10,454 bases of DNA from Chitinophagaceae bacterium (GTDB taxonomy: Bacteria; Bacteroidota; Bacteroidia; Chitinophagales; Chitinophagaceae), in contig JADYYU010000186.1 of assembly GCA_020853515.1 (NCBI GenBank), positions 1 to 10,454 of the forward strand, read 5' to 3'. Of this stretch, positions 1-7,094 are shown piece after piece. Numbering within the stretch: the stretch's first letter is position 1; every line of letters begins with the position of its first letter. The position numbers and the translations under genes are program-made. A model generated the notes under the pieces. It had not been told where the DNA came from and ran no database searches. It saw nothing but the letters and a program-made list of their open reading frames with translations.

Positions 1-243
1 ACCGGTTCTACTCTCGTGTCGCAGTTGATCGACAGTTTTGTAGTGATCATCATTGCCTTTAAACTGGGTCAGCACTGGAGCTGGCCCAAGGTGCTGGCGA
101 TTGCACTGGTAGGTTATTCGTATAAATTTCTGGTGGCCATACTGATTACACCCCTCATTTATCTGGTGCATCATCTGATCGAAAAATATCTCGGAGCTGA
201 TCTGGCCGTAACAATGAAAGACAGCGCGGTGCATGCCGATTAG
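1..243 (+). CDS. yhhQ: Queuosine precursor transporter, YhhQ/VUT family (3' part only)
   Basis: This is the C-terminal 80 residues of an integral membrane protein; the reading frame is open from base 1 and ends at TAG 241-243, so the gene begins before the window. The GTG at 16 is internal, not a start. The opening residues TGSTLVSQLIDSF match the Q-x-x-D-S segment near the last membrane helices of the YhhQ (vitamin uptake-like, VUT) family, which imports queuine or preQ0/preQ1 for tRNA queuosine modification. Two hydrophobic helices are visible, roughly residues 11-21 and 32-56 of the fragment, followed by a short polar tail (KDSAVHAD). No clear terminator follows it. Family assignment rests on the short conserved segment and helix layout, so it is likely but not certain; the exact substrate is inferred from the family. 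Confidence 0.72.
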   Translation, partial: TGSTLVSQLIDSFVVIIIAFKLGQHWSWPKVLAIALVGYSYKFLVAILITPLIYLVHHLIEKYLGADLAVTMKDSAVHAD

Positions 244-307
244 CTGCGACGGGCAGTGGATCTGAACCGGGACTGAAACCAAATTTTAATTAAAACCGGC
301 CACTCAC

Positions 308-323
308 ATTCGGGTGCCCGAAT
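308..323. promoter_or_regulatory. Inverted repeat near the -33 region of the reductase promoter (operator candidate)
   Basis: ATTCGGG-TG-CCCGAAT is a perfect 7-base inverted repeat around a 2-base centre. It lies 16 bases before the candidate -7 box at 340-347 and therefore covers the -33 region. No T-run follows it on the plus strand, so a terminator for the upstream transporter is less likely than a protein-binding site. The regulator is unknown. Confidence 0.35.
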
Positions 324-339
324 CTTATCATATTTCTAT

Positions 340-347
340 TATATTTG
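340..347 (+). promoter_or_regulatory. Candidate Bacteroidota -7 promoter box for the PaaE-like reductase
   Basis: TATATTTG matches the Bacteroidota -7 consensus TAnnTTTG exactly. No clean TTG/TTTG -33 element is found 17-23 bases upstream; that position is occupied by an inverted repeat. Use of this box would give a leader of about 110 bases before the ATG at 466. The leader contains an AT-rich 14-base palindrome (427-440). Confidence 0.45.
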
Positions 348-465
348 CAGGCATTATTTGGCTCTGTGCACATCCCTTATCTGCCTCCCGGTAAAACATG
401 GCGCATGGCTGCAGATGGCCAAAATATTTTAATATTAAAACAATTCAACACTAATTTTTAGCTAC

Positions 466-1554
466 ATGTCCACACCGCATTTTCATTCACTTAAAGTCAA
501 AGAGGTCAAACGCGAAACAAGTCTGTGCGTTTCTGTAGCATTTGAGATCCCTGACACCCTGAAGGATGCATATGCCTATCAGGCAGGTCAGTACATCACT
601 TTCAAAACAGACATCGATGGAGAAGAATTACGTCGCTCGTATTCATTATGCAGCGCACCTTTCGAAGACGATTTCAGGGTGGCTGTCAAGCAGGTAGATG
701 GAGGCCGGTTTTCCTCTTTTGCTAATACGTCGCTGAAAGTTGGCGATCTGTTGGATGTAATGACCCCAATGGGAAATTTCACTGTTAAGCCTGAGCCGGG
801 TGCTAAAAAGAACTATATGGCCTTTGCTGCCGGAAGTGGTATTACGCCTGTAATCAGTCATATCAAAACGATTTTACATACAGAGACTGACAGCATATTT
901 ACGCTTGTTTTTGGAAATCAGAATTTCTATTCAATTATTTTCAGGGAAGAAATTGAGGCCTTGAAAAATAAATTTATGGGTCGCTTACAGGTCGTGCATA
1001 TCCTGAGCCGCGAGCGCATGGAAACAGACTTGAACTACGGACGCATTGACGGCGCCAAATGCGAACAGCTTGGCCGTGGGGGGCTGATCGATTACAAAAG
1101 CTATGATCATTTTTTTATGTGCGGACCAGACGAGATGATCATGAGTGTAAAAAAATATCTGGAGTCAGCCGGTATTGAATCTGGAAAGATCCACTTCGAA
1201 CTGTTTACTTCTGAAAAATCGGCCAAAGCCAAAGAAGCCTACAAAGCTTCGCATAGCGACGAAGAAGGTAAAACCAGTAGGGTGACAATTAAGATCGATG
1301 ACCGTAGTATCGAATTTCCGTTGGCTTTTGGCGGTGATACCATTTTAGATGCAGCATTGAAACAGGGTGCCGATCTGCCATTTGCCTGCAAAGGCGGGGT
1401 TTGCTGCACCTGCAAGGCTAAAGTGATGGAAGGTACAGTAGAAATGGAAGTAAATTATGCACTCGAAAAAGATGAAGTGGCGTCAGGCTTTATCCTCACT
1501 TGTCAGGCGCATCCTACCAGCGACCGGGTATTGATTGATTTTGATGCGCGATAG
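466..1554 (+). CDS. paaE: PaaE-like NAD(P)H oxidoreductase with C-terminal 2Fe-2S ferredoxin domain
   Basis: A 362-residue cytoplasmic flavoprotein that passes electrons from NAD(P)H through FAD to a plant-type 2Fe-2S cluster. The order is an FAD-binding barrel (about residues 8-110, with RSYSLC at 57-62, the RxYS flavin motif), an NAD(P)-binding domain (about 115-250, with GSGITPV at 123-129 and MCGPDEM at 218-224) and a ferredoxin domain (about 270-362). The cluster ligands are Cys308, Cys313, Cys316 and Cys346, spaced C-x4-C-x2-C-x29-C. Length, domain order and the segment EMEVNYALEKDEV match the reductase subunit of phenylacetyl-CoA 1,2-epoxidase (PaaE/PaaK). No paaABCD genes are next to it, so its natural electron acceptor is open; it could serve another oxygenase or desaturase. 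The ATG at 466 follows an AT-rich stretch without a Shine-Dalgarno site and gives a normal N-terminus. The family assignment is strong, but the specific pathway is inferred. Confidence 0.87.
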   Translation: MSTPHFHSLKVKEVKRETSLCVSVAFEIPDTLKDAYAYQAGQYITFKTDIDGEELRRSYSLCSAPFEDDFRVAVKQVDGGRFSSFANTSLKVGDLLDVMTPMGNFTVKPEPGAKKNYMAFAAGSGITPVISHIKTILHTETDSIFTLVFGNQNFYSIIFREEIEALKNKFMGRLQVVHILSRERMETDLNYGRIDGAKCEQLGRGGLIDYKSYDHFFMCGPDEMIMSVKKYLESAGIESGKIHFELFTSEKSAKAKEAYKASHSDEEGKTSRVTIKIDDRSIEFPLAFGGDTILDAALKQGADLPFACKGGVCCTCKAKVMEGTVEMEVNYALEKDEVASGFILTCQAHPTSDRVLIDFDAR

Positions 1555-1614
1555 CATTACTTTATTTTTTGCTGTTTGTATTCAGTTTGATCTGATATTT
1601 CAATAAAAGCATTT

Positions 1615-1622
1615 TATATTTG
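1615..1622 (+). promoter_or_regulatory. Candidate -7 box overlapping the annotated TTG start of the DUF3667 gene
   Basis: TATATTTG matches TAnnTTTG exactly. A TTTG at 1586-1589 could be the -33 element, but the 25-base spacer is slightly long. Transcription would start at about 1629, after the TTG at 1620, so use of this promoter would force a later translation start such as TTG 1641 or TTG 1653. Confidence 0.45.
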
Positions 1623-2639
1623 AATTTAAAATTATGGCTGTTGAAAAAGAAGTTGCATGACACCCATGCGGAGAAAGTTTGCCTCAATTGCGGTTATGAA
1701 CTGAGCGGACCTTTCTGTTCACAATGCGGTCAAAAAGTGCTGTTGCATAAAGACAGCTTCTGGCATTTGCTGGTTCATTTTGTGTCAGATTATTTTCATT
1801 ATGACGGAAAGTTTGCACAAACAGTGAAGGCCTTGTTCTCGATGCCCGGTAAAATTACGGGCGACTTTACAGCCGGCAAACGCAGCCGCTTTCTGAATCC
1901 TATTCAGTTATACCTGTTTGTCAGTGCTATTTTTCTGTTTGTGTTCACAAAATATATCTTTACTGTTTCCAGTTCTTGCCATTCAATGGAAGAGGTTTAT
2001 GAGCGTTATCCGATCATCAAAGCAGAGCAGCAGAAAACCTTCGACACCAGTAAATACGTACATAATCCCTTTGGTTTTACTATTGACAAGCGTGGTTTTC
2101 AGGTTAATAATAAGGTGTACACCCTCAGGCAATATGATAGTATAGAAGCCAGCCTTCCGGCCAATCAGCGTGAAGGCGGACTGCACCGGAGCTTTCACCG
2201 GAAGTTGCTCAAAATAAATGATAAAGCAGTTATTATCGATGATATCAGTAGTGTTCAATATCCCAGGGCGATCTATTCTTCACTTCCAAAAGCGCTGTTT
2301 ATTTTACTCCCTATTTTTGCTTTTTTACTAAAATTATTTTTCAGACGCAGGCCCTATGCCGACCACATTATTTTTAGTCTTCATTTTCATACGATGGTGT
2401 TTTTAATGCTCACAGTATTTATGCTGACAGGTTATGCGGTCGATTTCGCCCATTTTGATATGATCGGATTGCTTATGTTATGCGCCATTGTAGTGTACTT
2501 ATACATAGCATTGTTTCATTATACCGGGCAAAAATGGCTGCCGCTTACGCTCAAATTTATTGCCTTAGGAGCTACTTACACGTTCATCTTACTGATGTCC
2601 GCATTTGCGATTCTCATCCTGTCCATCTTTTTGATGTAG
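1620..2639 (+). CDS. DUF3667 family membrane protein with N-terminal zinc ribbon
   Basis: The protein has up to 339 residues. A zinc-ribbon-like motif lies at the N-terminus (CLNC at 21-24 and CSQC at 33-36, C-x2-C-x8-C-x2-C), followed by the DUF3667 signature: a DGKF segment near 62-65, PGKITGDFTAGKRSRFLNP at 76-94 and a first membrane helix at about 95-112. A polar, probably extracytoplasmic region (about 113-220) leads to four further hydrophobic helices near 222-241, 250-275, 281-300 and 310-338. The function of the family is unknown. There is no in-frame ATG near the N-terminus, so initiation must use a TTG: 1620 gives the longest frame, while 1641 and 1653 also keep the zinc ribbon intact. 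An in-frame ATG appears only after the ribbon, at the SMPG segment. It stands alone 65 bases after the reductase gene and converges on an EamA-type exporter. The family call is firm; the start is uncertain. Confidence 0.83.
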   Translation: MNLKLWLLKKKLHDTHAEKVCLNCGYELSGPFCSQCGQKVLLHKDSFWHLLVHFVSDYFHYDGKFAQTVKALFSMPGKITGDFTAGKRSRFLNPIQLYLFVSAIFLFVFTKYIFTVSSSCHSMEEVYERYPIIKAEQQKTFDTSKYVHNPFGFTIDKRGFQVNNKVYTLRQYDSIEASLPANQREGGLHRSFHRKLLKINDKAVIIDDISSVQYPRAIYSSLPKALFILLPIFAFLLKLFFRRRPYADHIIFSLHFHTMVFLMLTVFMLTGYAVDFAHFDMIGLLMLCAIVVYLYIALFHYTGQKWLPLTLKFIALGATYTFILLMSAFAILILSIFLM

Positions 2640-2664
2640 AAGCTTATTCATGTTTAACTTTGAC

Positions 2665-2755
2665 CTGTTCCGCCGAGGCAGACTGTCAACTGTCAACTGT
2701 CAACTGCCAACTGTTCCGCCGCGGCGGACTGTCAACTGTAAACTTCCCCGCCGAA
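2665..2755. repeat. Composite intergenic repeat: CTGTCAA heptamers alternating with a GC palindrome
   Basis: Two 28-base copies (2665-2692 and 2711-2738) differ at only two positions; each begins CTGTTCCGCCG and ends GACTGTCAACTG. Between them lie tandem CTGTCAA heptamers at 2683, 2690 and 2697 and a variant CTGCCAA at 2704. After the second copy come CTGTCAA (2729) and CTGTAAA (2736), then a degenerate third unit beginning CTTCCCCGCCGAA at 2743. The second copy contains the perfect palindrome TCCGCCGCGGCGGA (2715-2728). The block fills the convergent junction between the DUF3667 gene and the exporter gene. It may act as a bidirectional terminator or be a dispersed intergenic repeat; it encodes no recognisable protein. 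Confidence 0.7.
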
Positions 2756-2758
2756 TTG

Positions 2759-3670
2759 CTAACTCCTGACTGCTCTGCCTGCAGCGGCACTCTTCTTATT
2801 AATTACCCATACAGCCAGTATACCCAGCGCACCGCCGGCCACAGTATTCCACTGTATCACTTCACCGATGGCTACAAAAGATGAAATGGCCGCTGCAAAG
2901 GGAACGATATAAATAAAACTGCTGGTTTTTTCTGCTCCGATTTTTGAAGTGGCAAAAAAGAAAAAAGTGGTGGCAACGCCGGTATTCAGCATGCCATTAA
3001 AAAGCATATTGAGCCAAAACCTGGTATCGCCGCTATTGATAATCCGTTGTATAGAACTGAAATCAATAAAAAAGGCCAGAATAAGAATGCAAAGAAAGTA
3101 CATCCATAAACTGAAAGCCAATGGTGAACCATGTTGAAATGACAAAGCGGTGACCCTGCTCAGCACGGCCCATACAAAAGTGGAAAGTATAAAAAACAAA
3201 TTGCCTGATTGTAAGATCAGGTCGGCATGATTCCACACACTTAATAAAATACAGCCTGCAATAAATCCGATGGTAAGTCCCACTGTTTCAAGGATGCTGG
3301 GCTTTCTTTTCTTAATAATCAGGGCCAATAAATAAGATATGATCGGTGTCATGGTCGTTACCAGTACACCGCCGGCACCGGGCATTCCTTTTTCAATTCC
3401 GGTAAAAAACAACATGCTGTAGACAGCGATCAGTGCGGCGGCAAACAACAAAGAAGGCAATCCCGTTTTTTGAATACTGAGTTTTACTTTCAGAAATTGT
3501 AATATAACAAGCAGCGTAATAAAGGTGAAAATAAAACGCAGAAAGGCGATCTCGAGAGGTTTGCCGTAATGCGACAGTACTTTGGCACTTGGCCAGCTCA
3601 TACCCCAGATCAGCATACTGACCGAAATGCCGATGATCAGAAAATGCTTATTTTTCGAAATGGGAAACAT
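2759..3670 (-). CDS. EamA/DMT family transporter (RhaT-like exporter)
   Basis: A 303-residue polytopic inner-membrane protein of the drug/metabolite transporter superfamily, which commonly exports amino acids or other small metabolites; its substrate cannot be read from the sequence. About ten hydrophobic helices occur in two five-helix EamA halves. The first half starts at about residue 11 (IIGISVSMLIWGMSWPSAKV, with the typical W-x-x-x-x-x-P pattern) and the second at about 150, ending with the GGALGILAVWVI helix near 279-290. Length is normal for the family. The start is ATG at 3668-3670, with a possible -7 box five bases upstream. The last 11 residues (KSAAAGRAVRS) run up against the intergenic repeat, and the stop TAG lies at its edge, so the tail may have been altered by repeat growth. 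A terminator at 3732-3765 separates it from the protease gene upstream. The family call is firm. Confidence 0.9.
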   Translation of the reverse strand: MFPISKNKHFLIIGISVSMLIWGMSWPSAKVLSHYGKPLEIAFLRFIFTFITLLVILQFLKVKLSIQKTGLPSLLFAAALIAVYSMLFFTGIEKGMPGAGGVLVTTMTPIISYLLALIIKKRKPSILETVGLTIGFIAGCILLSVWNHADLILQSGNLFFILSTFVWAVLSRVTALSFQHGSPLAFSLWMYFLCILILAFFIDFSSIQRIINSGDTRFWLNMLFNGMLNTGVATTFFFFATSKIGAEKTSSFIYIVPFAAAISSFVAIGEVIQWNTVAGGALGILAVWVINKKSAAAGRAVRS

Positions 3671-3675
3671 GGTTG

Positions 3676-3683
3676 CGAATGTA
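3676..3683 (-). promoter_or_regulatory. Possible -7 box abutting the EamA transporter start
   Basis: On the minus strand TACATTCG (7 of 8 bases of TAnnTTTG) lies five bases before the ATG. A -33 element is not clear. If used, transcription would begin at or next to the start codon. Confidence 0.35.
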
Positions 3684-3731
3684 GTTAAAGAGTTTTTTAA
3701 AAATGCGAAATGCGCTTGTTTTGTTTAGGTC

Positions 3732-3765
3732 AAAAAAAATCCGCCAGCTTTTGACTGGCGGATTT
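3732..3765 (-). terminator. Factor-independent terminator of the M43 metalloprotease gene
   Basis: The arms AAATCCGCCAG (3737-3747) and CTGGCGGATTT (3755-3765) form an 11-base-pair perfect stem with a 7-base loop. Read on the minus strand, the hairpin is followed by eight T residues. It lies 25 bases after the protease stop codon. Confidence 0.9.
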
Positions 3766-3789
3766 AAAGTTATGAAAAGCGTTTTGCAA

Positions 3790-5712
3790 TTATTTCTGTA
3801 TACTGAATTTCTGCAGTTTTCTTTCTGTATTTTCGATCAGTTCCATGATGTAAATACCGTTGGATAAGTTTTGCAGGTCAAACGAAAGATTGTTTTCACC
3901 TTCTACGGTAGTGTATTTTTCAGACAAAATGCGCTGACCGATGGCACTGTAAATATTCACAGTTGCTGCCTGATTTCCTTCTGCATAAAATTGCAGAGCT
4001 ACTTTGTCGTGAGCAGGGTTCGGATAAATATTCAATGCCGCTTTATTAGTCATTTCGTTATCTTCATTACCGTCTAAACGCCAGTTGACGTTGCTGGTGC
4101 TGGCATTCAGGGTATAGCAGTTGGCCAGGCTGAAAGCGCCATTATAGCCATAAACCTGTATGTAATAGGTAGCACCGGCTGCCGCATTATACTTAATGGT
4201 TTCAGTGGCATTGCCACCCAGTTGCGAAATGCCTATTTGAGTGCCATTGGCGTTGTACAGACGTATGTCATAATCGAGCGGTAAAGTAGAAAGCGTAACT
4301 TTCAATTTTGGAGCAGCGTTGGTAGTGGTGATTTTATAGTAATCTTTATCTGTATTGCTGCCGATCATTGAAAGGATATTTGTGTTAATCGCAGCAATGG
4401 TGGCAGTTTGTCTGGTGTTATTTGATTCGTAACTATTGCTGCAGCCACCAGCTACTGCTGCCGTATTAAAGGTGCCGATAGAAGAATAAGCAGCGGTAGC
4501 ACCACTGCAAACGGTTTGTACCTGATACTGATAAGCAGTACCGGCAGTCAGCCCTGTCAGATTGCGTGAATTTGTTACTGTTGTCGTAGTGGTCCAGTTA
4601 GCAGCAGTCACTACTCGGTACTGCACATTGTAACTTACGGCATTAGCTACTGCACCCCAGTTGAGTGTTGCAGTTGTAGTGGTAATATTGGTGGCATTCA
4701 AACCGGTAGCTGTTCCACAGGCACCACCTCCGCCACCCGGTGCGTTGCAACCCGGTGAGGACAATAATGCAACACGGGCGCCGCCTGCAGCAAACAAGGC
4801 ACTCATGCGGGTTTTTTGACCTGCTGTAAACATATACATGCAGGCATCATCTGTGTAGTCCATATAGTTCATATACATATCGCCGTTAGGGCCATTTGCG
4901 CAAGATACCTGCGGAAATGAAGGACAGCCGTAGTTTTCGTCTGCCTGATTGGGTGTATCGTTTACCTGATCGCTACCGTTGCAACCGGTGCCATCATCTC
5001 CCCAGATATGGTAAAGATTCAGCCAGTGACCAACCTCATGAGTGGCGGTTCTTCCTTTGTTGAAGGGAGCAAGTGCTGTGCCCATAGTGCCAAATCCGGT
5101 ATAGGTGATTACTACGCCGTCGGTGGCAGCAGCGCCACCCGGAAACTGAGCATAGCCTAATACGCCGCCACTTAAATTACAAACCCAGATATTGAGGTAT
5201 TTGTTGCGGTCCCAGATATTGGCACCACCCTGAGCCGCATATTTAACGGCATCGTTGGTAGTAAAGGATGTTTTGTTGGTAGATACCCGGTTGATGCCGG
5301 TAGTCGCATTGCCGGCAGGGTCTTGCTGTGCGAGGCAAAACTGCACTTCACAGTCGGCCACCAAACCCTGAAACACAGCCGGTGTATTGGCCCAGTCTGC
5401 ATTGAGTTTTCTGAAATCGGCGTTCATGACAGCCAGTTGCGACTGTATCTGCGCATCGCTCACATTTTGTGCAGCCGTGTTGTACACAACATGAAAGACC
5501 ACCGGGATCGTTTTAACGGCTCTTGTCTGCTTTTGCGGATTAGCCGTATAATCTTCAATCTGCCTTTCGATTCGTTCGTGCTCGGCAGCATATTGCGGAT
5601 CGCTTTGCAGCATTTGTAAATGATGTTCGTGGGAACCGCAGATGCGCTGGTTCTGGCCAAATCCCTGATTGAACAAAGCCAGGGCGGCAATGGAAAGTAA
5701 AATCTTCTTCAT
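3790..5712 (-). CDS. Secreted M43 (pappalysin-type) zinc metalloprotease with Fn3, PPC and T9SS sorting domain
   Basis: A 640-residue exported protease. The order is a signal peptide (MKKILLSIAALALFNQGFGQ, 1-20), a propeptide (about 21-65) and an M43 metalloprotease domain (about 66-322). Zinc ligands are H225, H229 and H235 in HEVGHWLNLYH, with catalytic E226; the Met-turn is M284 in MNYMDY, followed by the family segment DDACMYMFTAGQKTRM. A GGGGG linker leads to a fibronectin type III domain (about 332-418), a pre-peptidase C-terminal (PPC) domain (about 424-537) and a type A T9SS sorting domain (about 562-640, beginning IYPNPAHDKV). The protein is therefore expected to cross the inner membrane by Sec and the outer membrane by the type IX system, and to be released or anchored at the cell surface. 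The ATG at 5710-5712 is preferred because it starts directly at the signal peptide; an upstream in-frame TTG at 5751 would add 13 residues before it. It is a single-gene unit with its own terminator. Family and export route are well supported; the substrate is unknown. Confidence 0.93.
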   Translation of the reverse strand: MKKILLSIAALALFNQGFGQNQRICGSHEHHLQMLQSDPQYAAEHERIERQIEDYTANPQKQTRAVKTIPVVFHVVYNTAAQNVSDAQIQSQLAVMNADFRKLNADWANTPAVFQGLVADCEVQFCLAQQDPAGNATTGINRVSTNKTSFTTNDAVKYAAQGGANIWDRNKYLNIWVCNLSGGVLGYAQFPGGAAATDGVVITYTGFGTMGTALAPFNKGRTATHEVGHWLNLYHIWGDDGTGCNGSDQVNDTPNQADENYGCPSFPQVSCANGPNGDMYMNYMDYTDDACMYMFTAGQKTRMSALFAAGGARVALLSSPGCNAPGGGGGACGTATGLNATNITTTTATLNWGAVANAVSYNVQYRVVTAANWTTTTTVTNSRNLTGLTAGTAYQYQVQTVCSGATAAYSSIGTFNTAAVAGGCSNSYESNNTRQTATIAAINTNILSMIGSNTDKDYYKITTTNAAPKLKVTLSTLPLDYDIRLYNANGTQIGISQLGGNATETIKYNAAAGATYYIQVYGYNGAFSLANCYTLNASTSNVNWRLDGNEDNEMTNKAALNIYPNPAHDKVALQFYAEGNQAATVNIYSAIGQRILSEKYTTVEGENNLSFDLQNLSNGIYIMELIENTERKLQKFSIQK

Positions 5713-5733
5713 TCTTATATATTTTTTGTTAGT

Positions 5734-5764
5734 TAAAAATAGAATTAACAAATGGTTAATGCAA
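5734..5764 (-). promoter_or_regulatory. Candidate promoter of the M43 metalloprotease gene
   Basis: On the minus strand TTG (5762-5764) is followed after 20 bases by TATTTTTA (5734-5741), which fits TTG-N17-23-TAnnTTTG except for the last base. This would give a leader of roughly 15 bases before the ATG at 5712. The flanking DNA is AT-rich, so chance matches are possible. Confidence 0.35.
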
Positions 5765-5813
5765 CTTTTGTACCAACATTTGAGATAAACGGGGACACTC
5801 TGTAGAAGAATAC

Positions 5814-5843
5814 AAAAAAATCCCCCCGCTTGTGGCGGAGGGA
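5814..5843 (-). terminator. Factor-independent terminator after the cytochrome oxidase genes
   Basis: TCCCCCCGC (5821-5829) pairs with GCGGAGGGA (5835-5843) around a TTGTG loop, with one C/A mismatch in a 9-base stem. On the minus strand the hairpin is followed by seven T residues. It lies 34 bases after the stop codon of the subunit IV gene. Confidence 0.85.
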
Positions 5844-5877
5844 CTATAAATTCGAAGGTGTATATTAAAAACTATTC

Positions 5878-6267
5878 TTATTTAATACTGAATGCATGAT
5901 TGATCCAGAGCCAGAAATTACCATCATACAGGAAGGCGATAATAAACCAGATAAACAGCGCCAACGGAATGATAATGGTCATGATCATATTTTGTACTTC
6001 ATCACCCAAATGCATAAATACTGAAACAATCAAACCGGCTTTCAGCAGTGTCATCACGATGAAACCCACATTGGGAATTGTTTTAGGAATATGATTATAA
6101 AAGCAGTACAAACCTATTGCTACTTCTATAATAGTGATAATGGAAAGCCAGAGGGTTATTTTCCATATTTTTTTTACTTTATTCTTGCTGTCGGCAGAAT
6201 TTTTATCCAGTGTATGATGCAGGTTATAAAGTCTGGATTGGTCTGCTTCGTAATCGTTAAATTCCAT
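5878..6267 (-). CDS. Cytochrome c oxidase subunit IV (prokaryotic type)
   Basis: A 129-residue small membrane subunit of a heme-copper terminal oxidase. It has a polar N-terminal stretch (1-36) and three membrane helices at about 37-56, 67-85 and 94-114. The second helix ends in VFMHLGDE (83-90), the conserved MHL-x-x-E region of the prokaryotic subunit IV family. This subunit has no cofactor and is thought to support assembly or stability of the complex. It is the last gene of a three-gene minus-strand unit, 57 bases after the larger subunit III gene, and is followed by a strong terminator. The start is ATG at 6265-6267, preceded by an AT-rich leader. The extended polar N-terminus is longer than in the smallest family members, which is common in Bacteroidota. 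The call is well supported by helix layout and context. Confidence 0.88.
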   Translation of the reverse strand: MEFNDYEADQSRLYNLHHTLDKNSADSKNKVKKIWKITLWLSIITIIEVAIGLYCFYNHIPKTIPNVGFIVMTLLKAGLIVSVFMHLGDEVQNMIMTIIIPLALFIWFIIAFLYDGNFWLWINHAFSIK

Positions 6268-6324
6268 GATCTGAAAGATTTTTTTATTTTTTATTAAATA
6301 TTTTAAATGTAATAGTAACTTGGC

Positions 6325-7077
6325 TTACAGCAGGTAGAAGCAGGTAAATACAAATACCCACACCAGATCTACAAAGTGCCAGTAAAGACCAATTTTTTCT
6401 ACCATTTCATAATGGCCTCTTCTTTCGTAAGTGCCGTTAATAGTATTGAGCAACAGGATGATATTTAACACTACACCTGAAGCAACGTGCGCACCGTGAA
6501 AACCTGTAATCGTAAAGAAGAAATTAAAGAATTTGTGTGCCGCATCAGCACCAGCAACACCGGTAGCAACATCAGGCGGTACATTATGACTAAAAAAATG
6601 GGCTAAACTCGCACCATGAGCTATGCTTCCATCGGCCATCGTTCTGAAGGAACCCCACCAGGCTCCATGATGATATAAGTGCGTCCACTCCCAGGCCTGA
6701 CAGCTCAGGAACGCAATACCGCCTAAAATGGTCCAGATCATCCATTTGATCACTCCGTTTTTATCTCTGCAATGACCTGCATGTACAGCCAGTACCATGG
6801 TTACGGAACTGATGATCAGAATAAAGGTCATTAAACTTACAAATGCCATGGGTGCACCGCCATTGGGCGCTAACCACGGAAAAGAAGCAAATACTTCATT
6901 CGCATCCGGCCATACATTACTGAAAAACCGGGTGGTGCCATAAGAAATAAGAAATGCACCAAAGGTAAAGGCATCACTCATTAAGAAATACCACATCATG
7001 ATTTTGCCATAACTCAGGTTGAAAGGACTCTGTCCTCCGCTCCATACTTTCTTTTTGTCAACAGCTACTAAACTCAT
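6325..7077 (-). CDS. ctaE: Cytochrome c oxidase subunit III (first of two types, 250 aa)
   Basis: A 250-residue polytopic inner-membrane protein of the heme-copper oxidase subunit III family. Five hydrophobic helices are visible at about 26-47, 77-98, 112-128, 184-210 and 232-250. Conserved points include MSDAFTFGAFL in helix 1 (33-43), QAWEW (127-131), TGFHGAHV (191-198) and YWHFVDLVWVFVF (232-244). A loop of about 50 residues (132-183, rich in H, G and A) between helices 3 and 4 makes it longer than the neighbouring subunit III. Subunit III binds no redox metal; it stabilises subunit I and helps proton uptake. The gene follows the other subunit III gene by 17 bases and precedes subunit IV, so all three are probably co-transcribed. 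The catalytic subunits I and II must lie elsewhere. The call is firm. Confidence 0.94.
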   Translation of the reverse strand: MSLVAVDKKKVWSGGQSPFNLSYGKIMMWYFLMSDAFTFGAFLISYGTTRFFSNVWPDANEVFASFPWLAPNGGAPMAFVSLMTFILIISSVTMVLAVHAGHCRDKNGVIKWMIWTILGGIAFLSCQAWEWTHLYHHGAWWGSFRTMADGSIAHGASLAHFFSHNVPPDVATGVAGADAAHKFFNFFFTITGFHGAHVASGVVLNIILLLNTINGTYERRGHYEMVEKIGLYWHFVDLVWVFVFTCFYLL

Positions 7078-7094
7078 ACAATTTTTTTACAGTG

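Noticed and set aside
427..440. TTTTAATATTAAAA palindrome in the reductase leader
   Set aside because: It is a perfect palindrome but made only of A and T in an AT-rich stretch, so chance is a sufficient explanation.
2683..2742. Possible CRISPR array
   Set aside because: The repeats are 7-base tandem units without unique spacers of regular length, and no cas genes are present.
2480..2884. 134-codon plus-strand open frame across the end of the DUF3667 gene, the repeat and the exporter tail
   Set aside because: It overlaps two well-supported genes, and its central part is translated repeat (QLSTVNCQL-like periodicity).
5713..5751. Upstream TTG start for the M43 protease, adding 13 residues
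   Set aside because: It would place a charged extension before a normal Sec signal peptide; the ATG at 5712 begins exactly at MKK.
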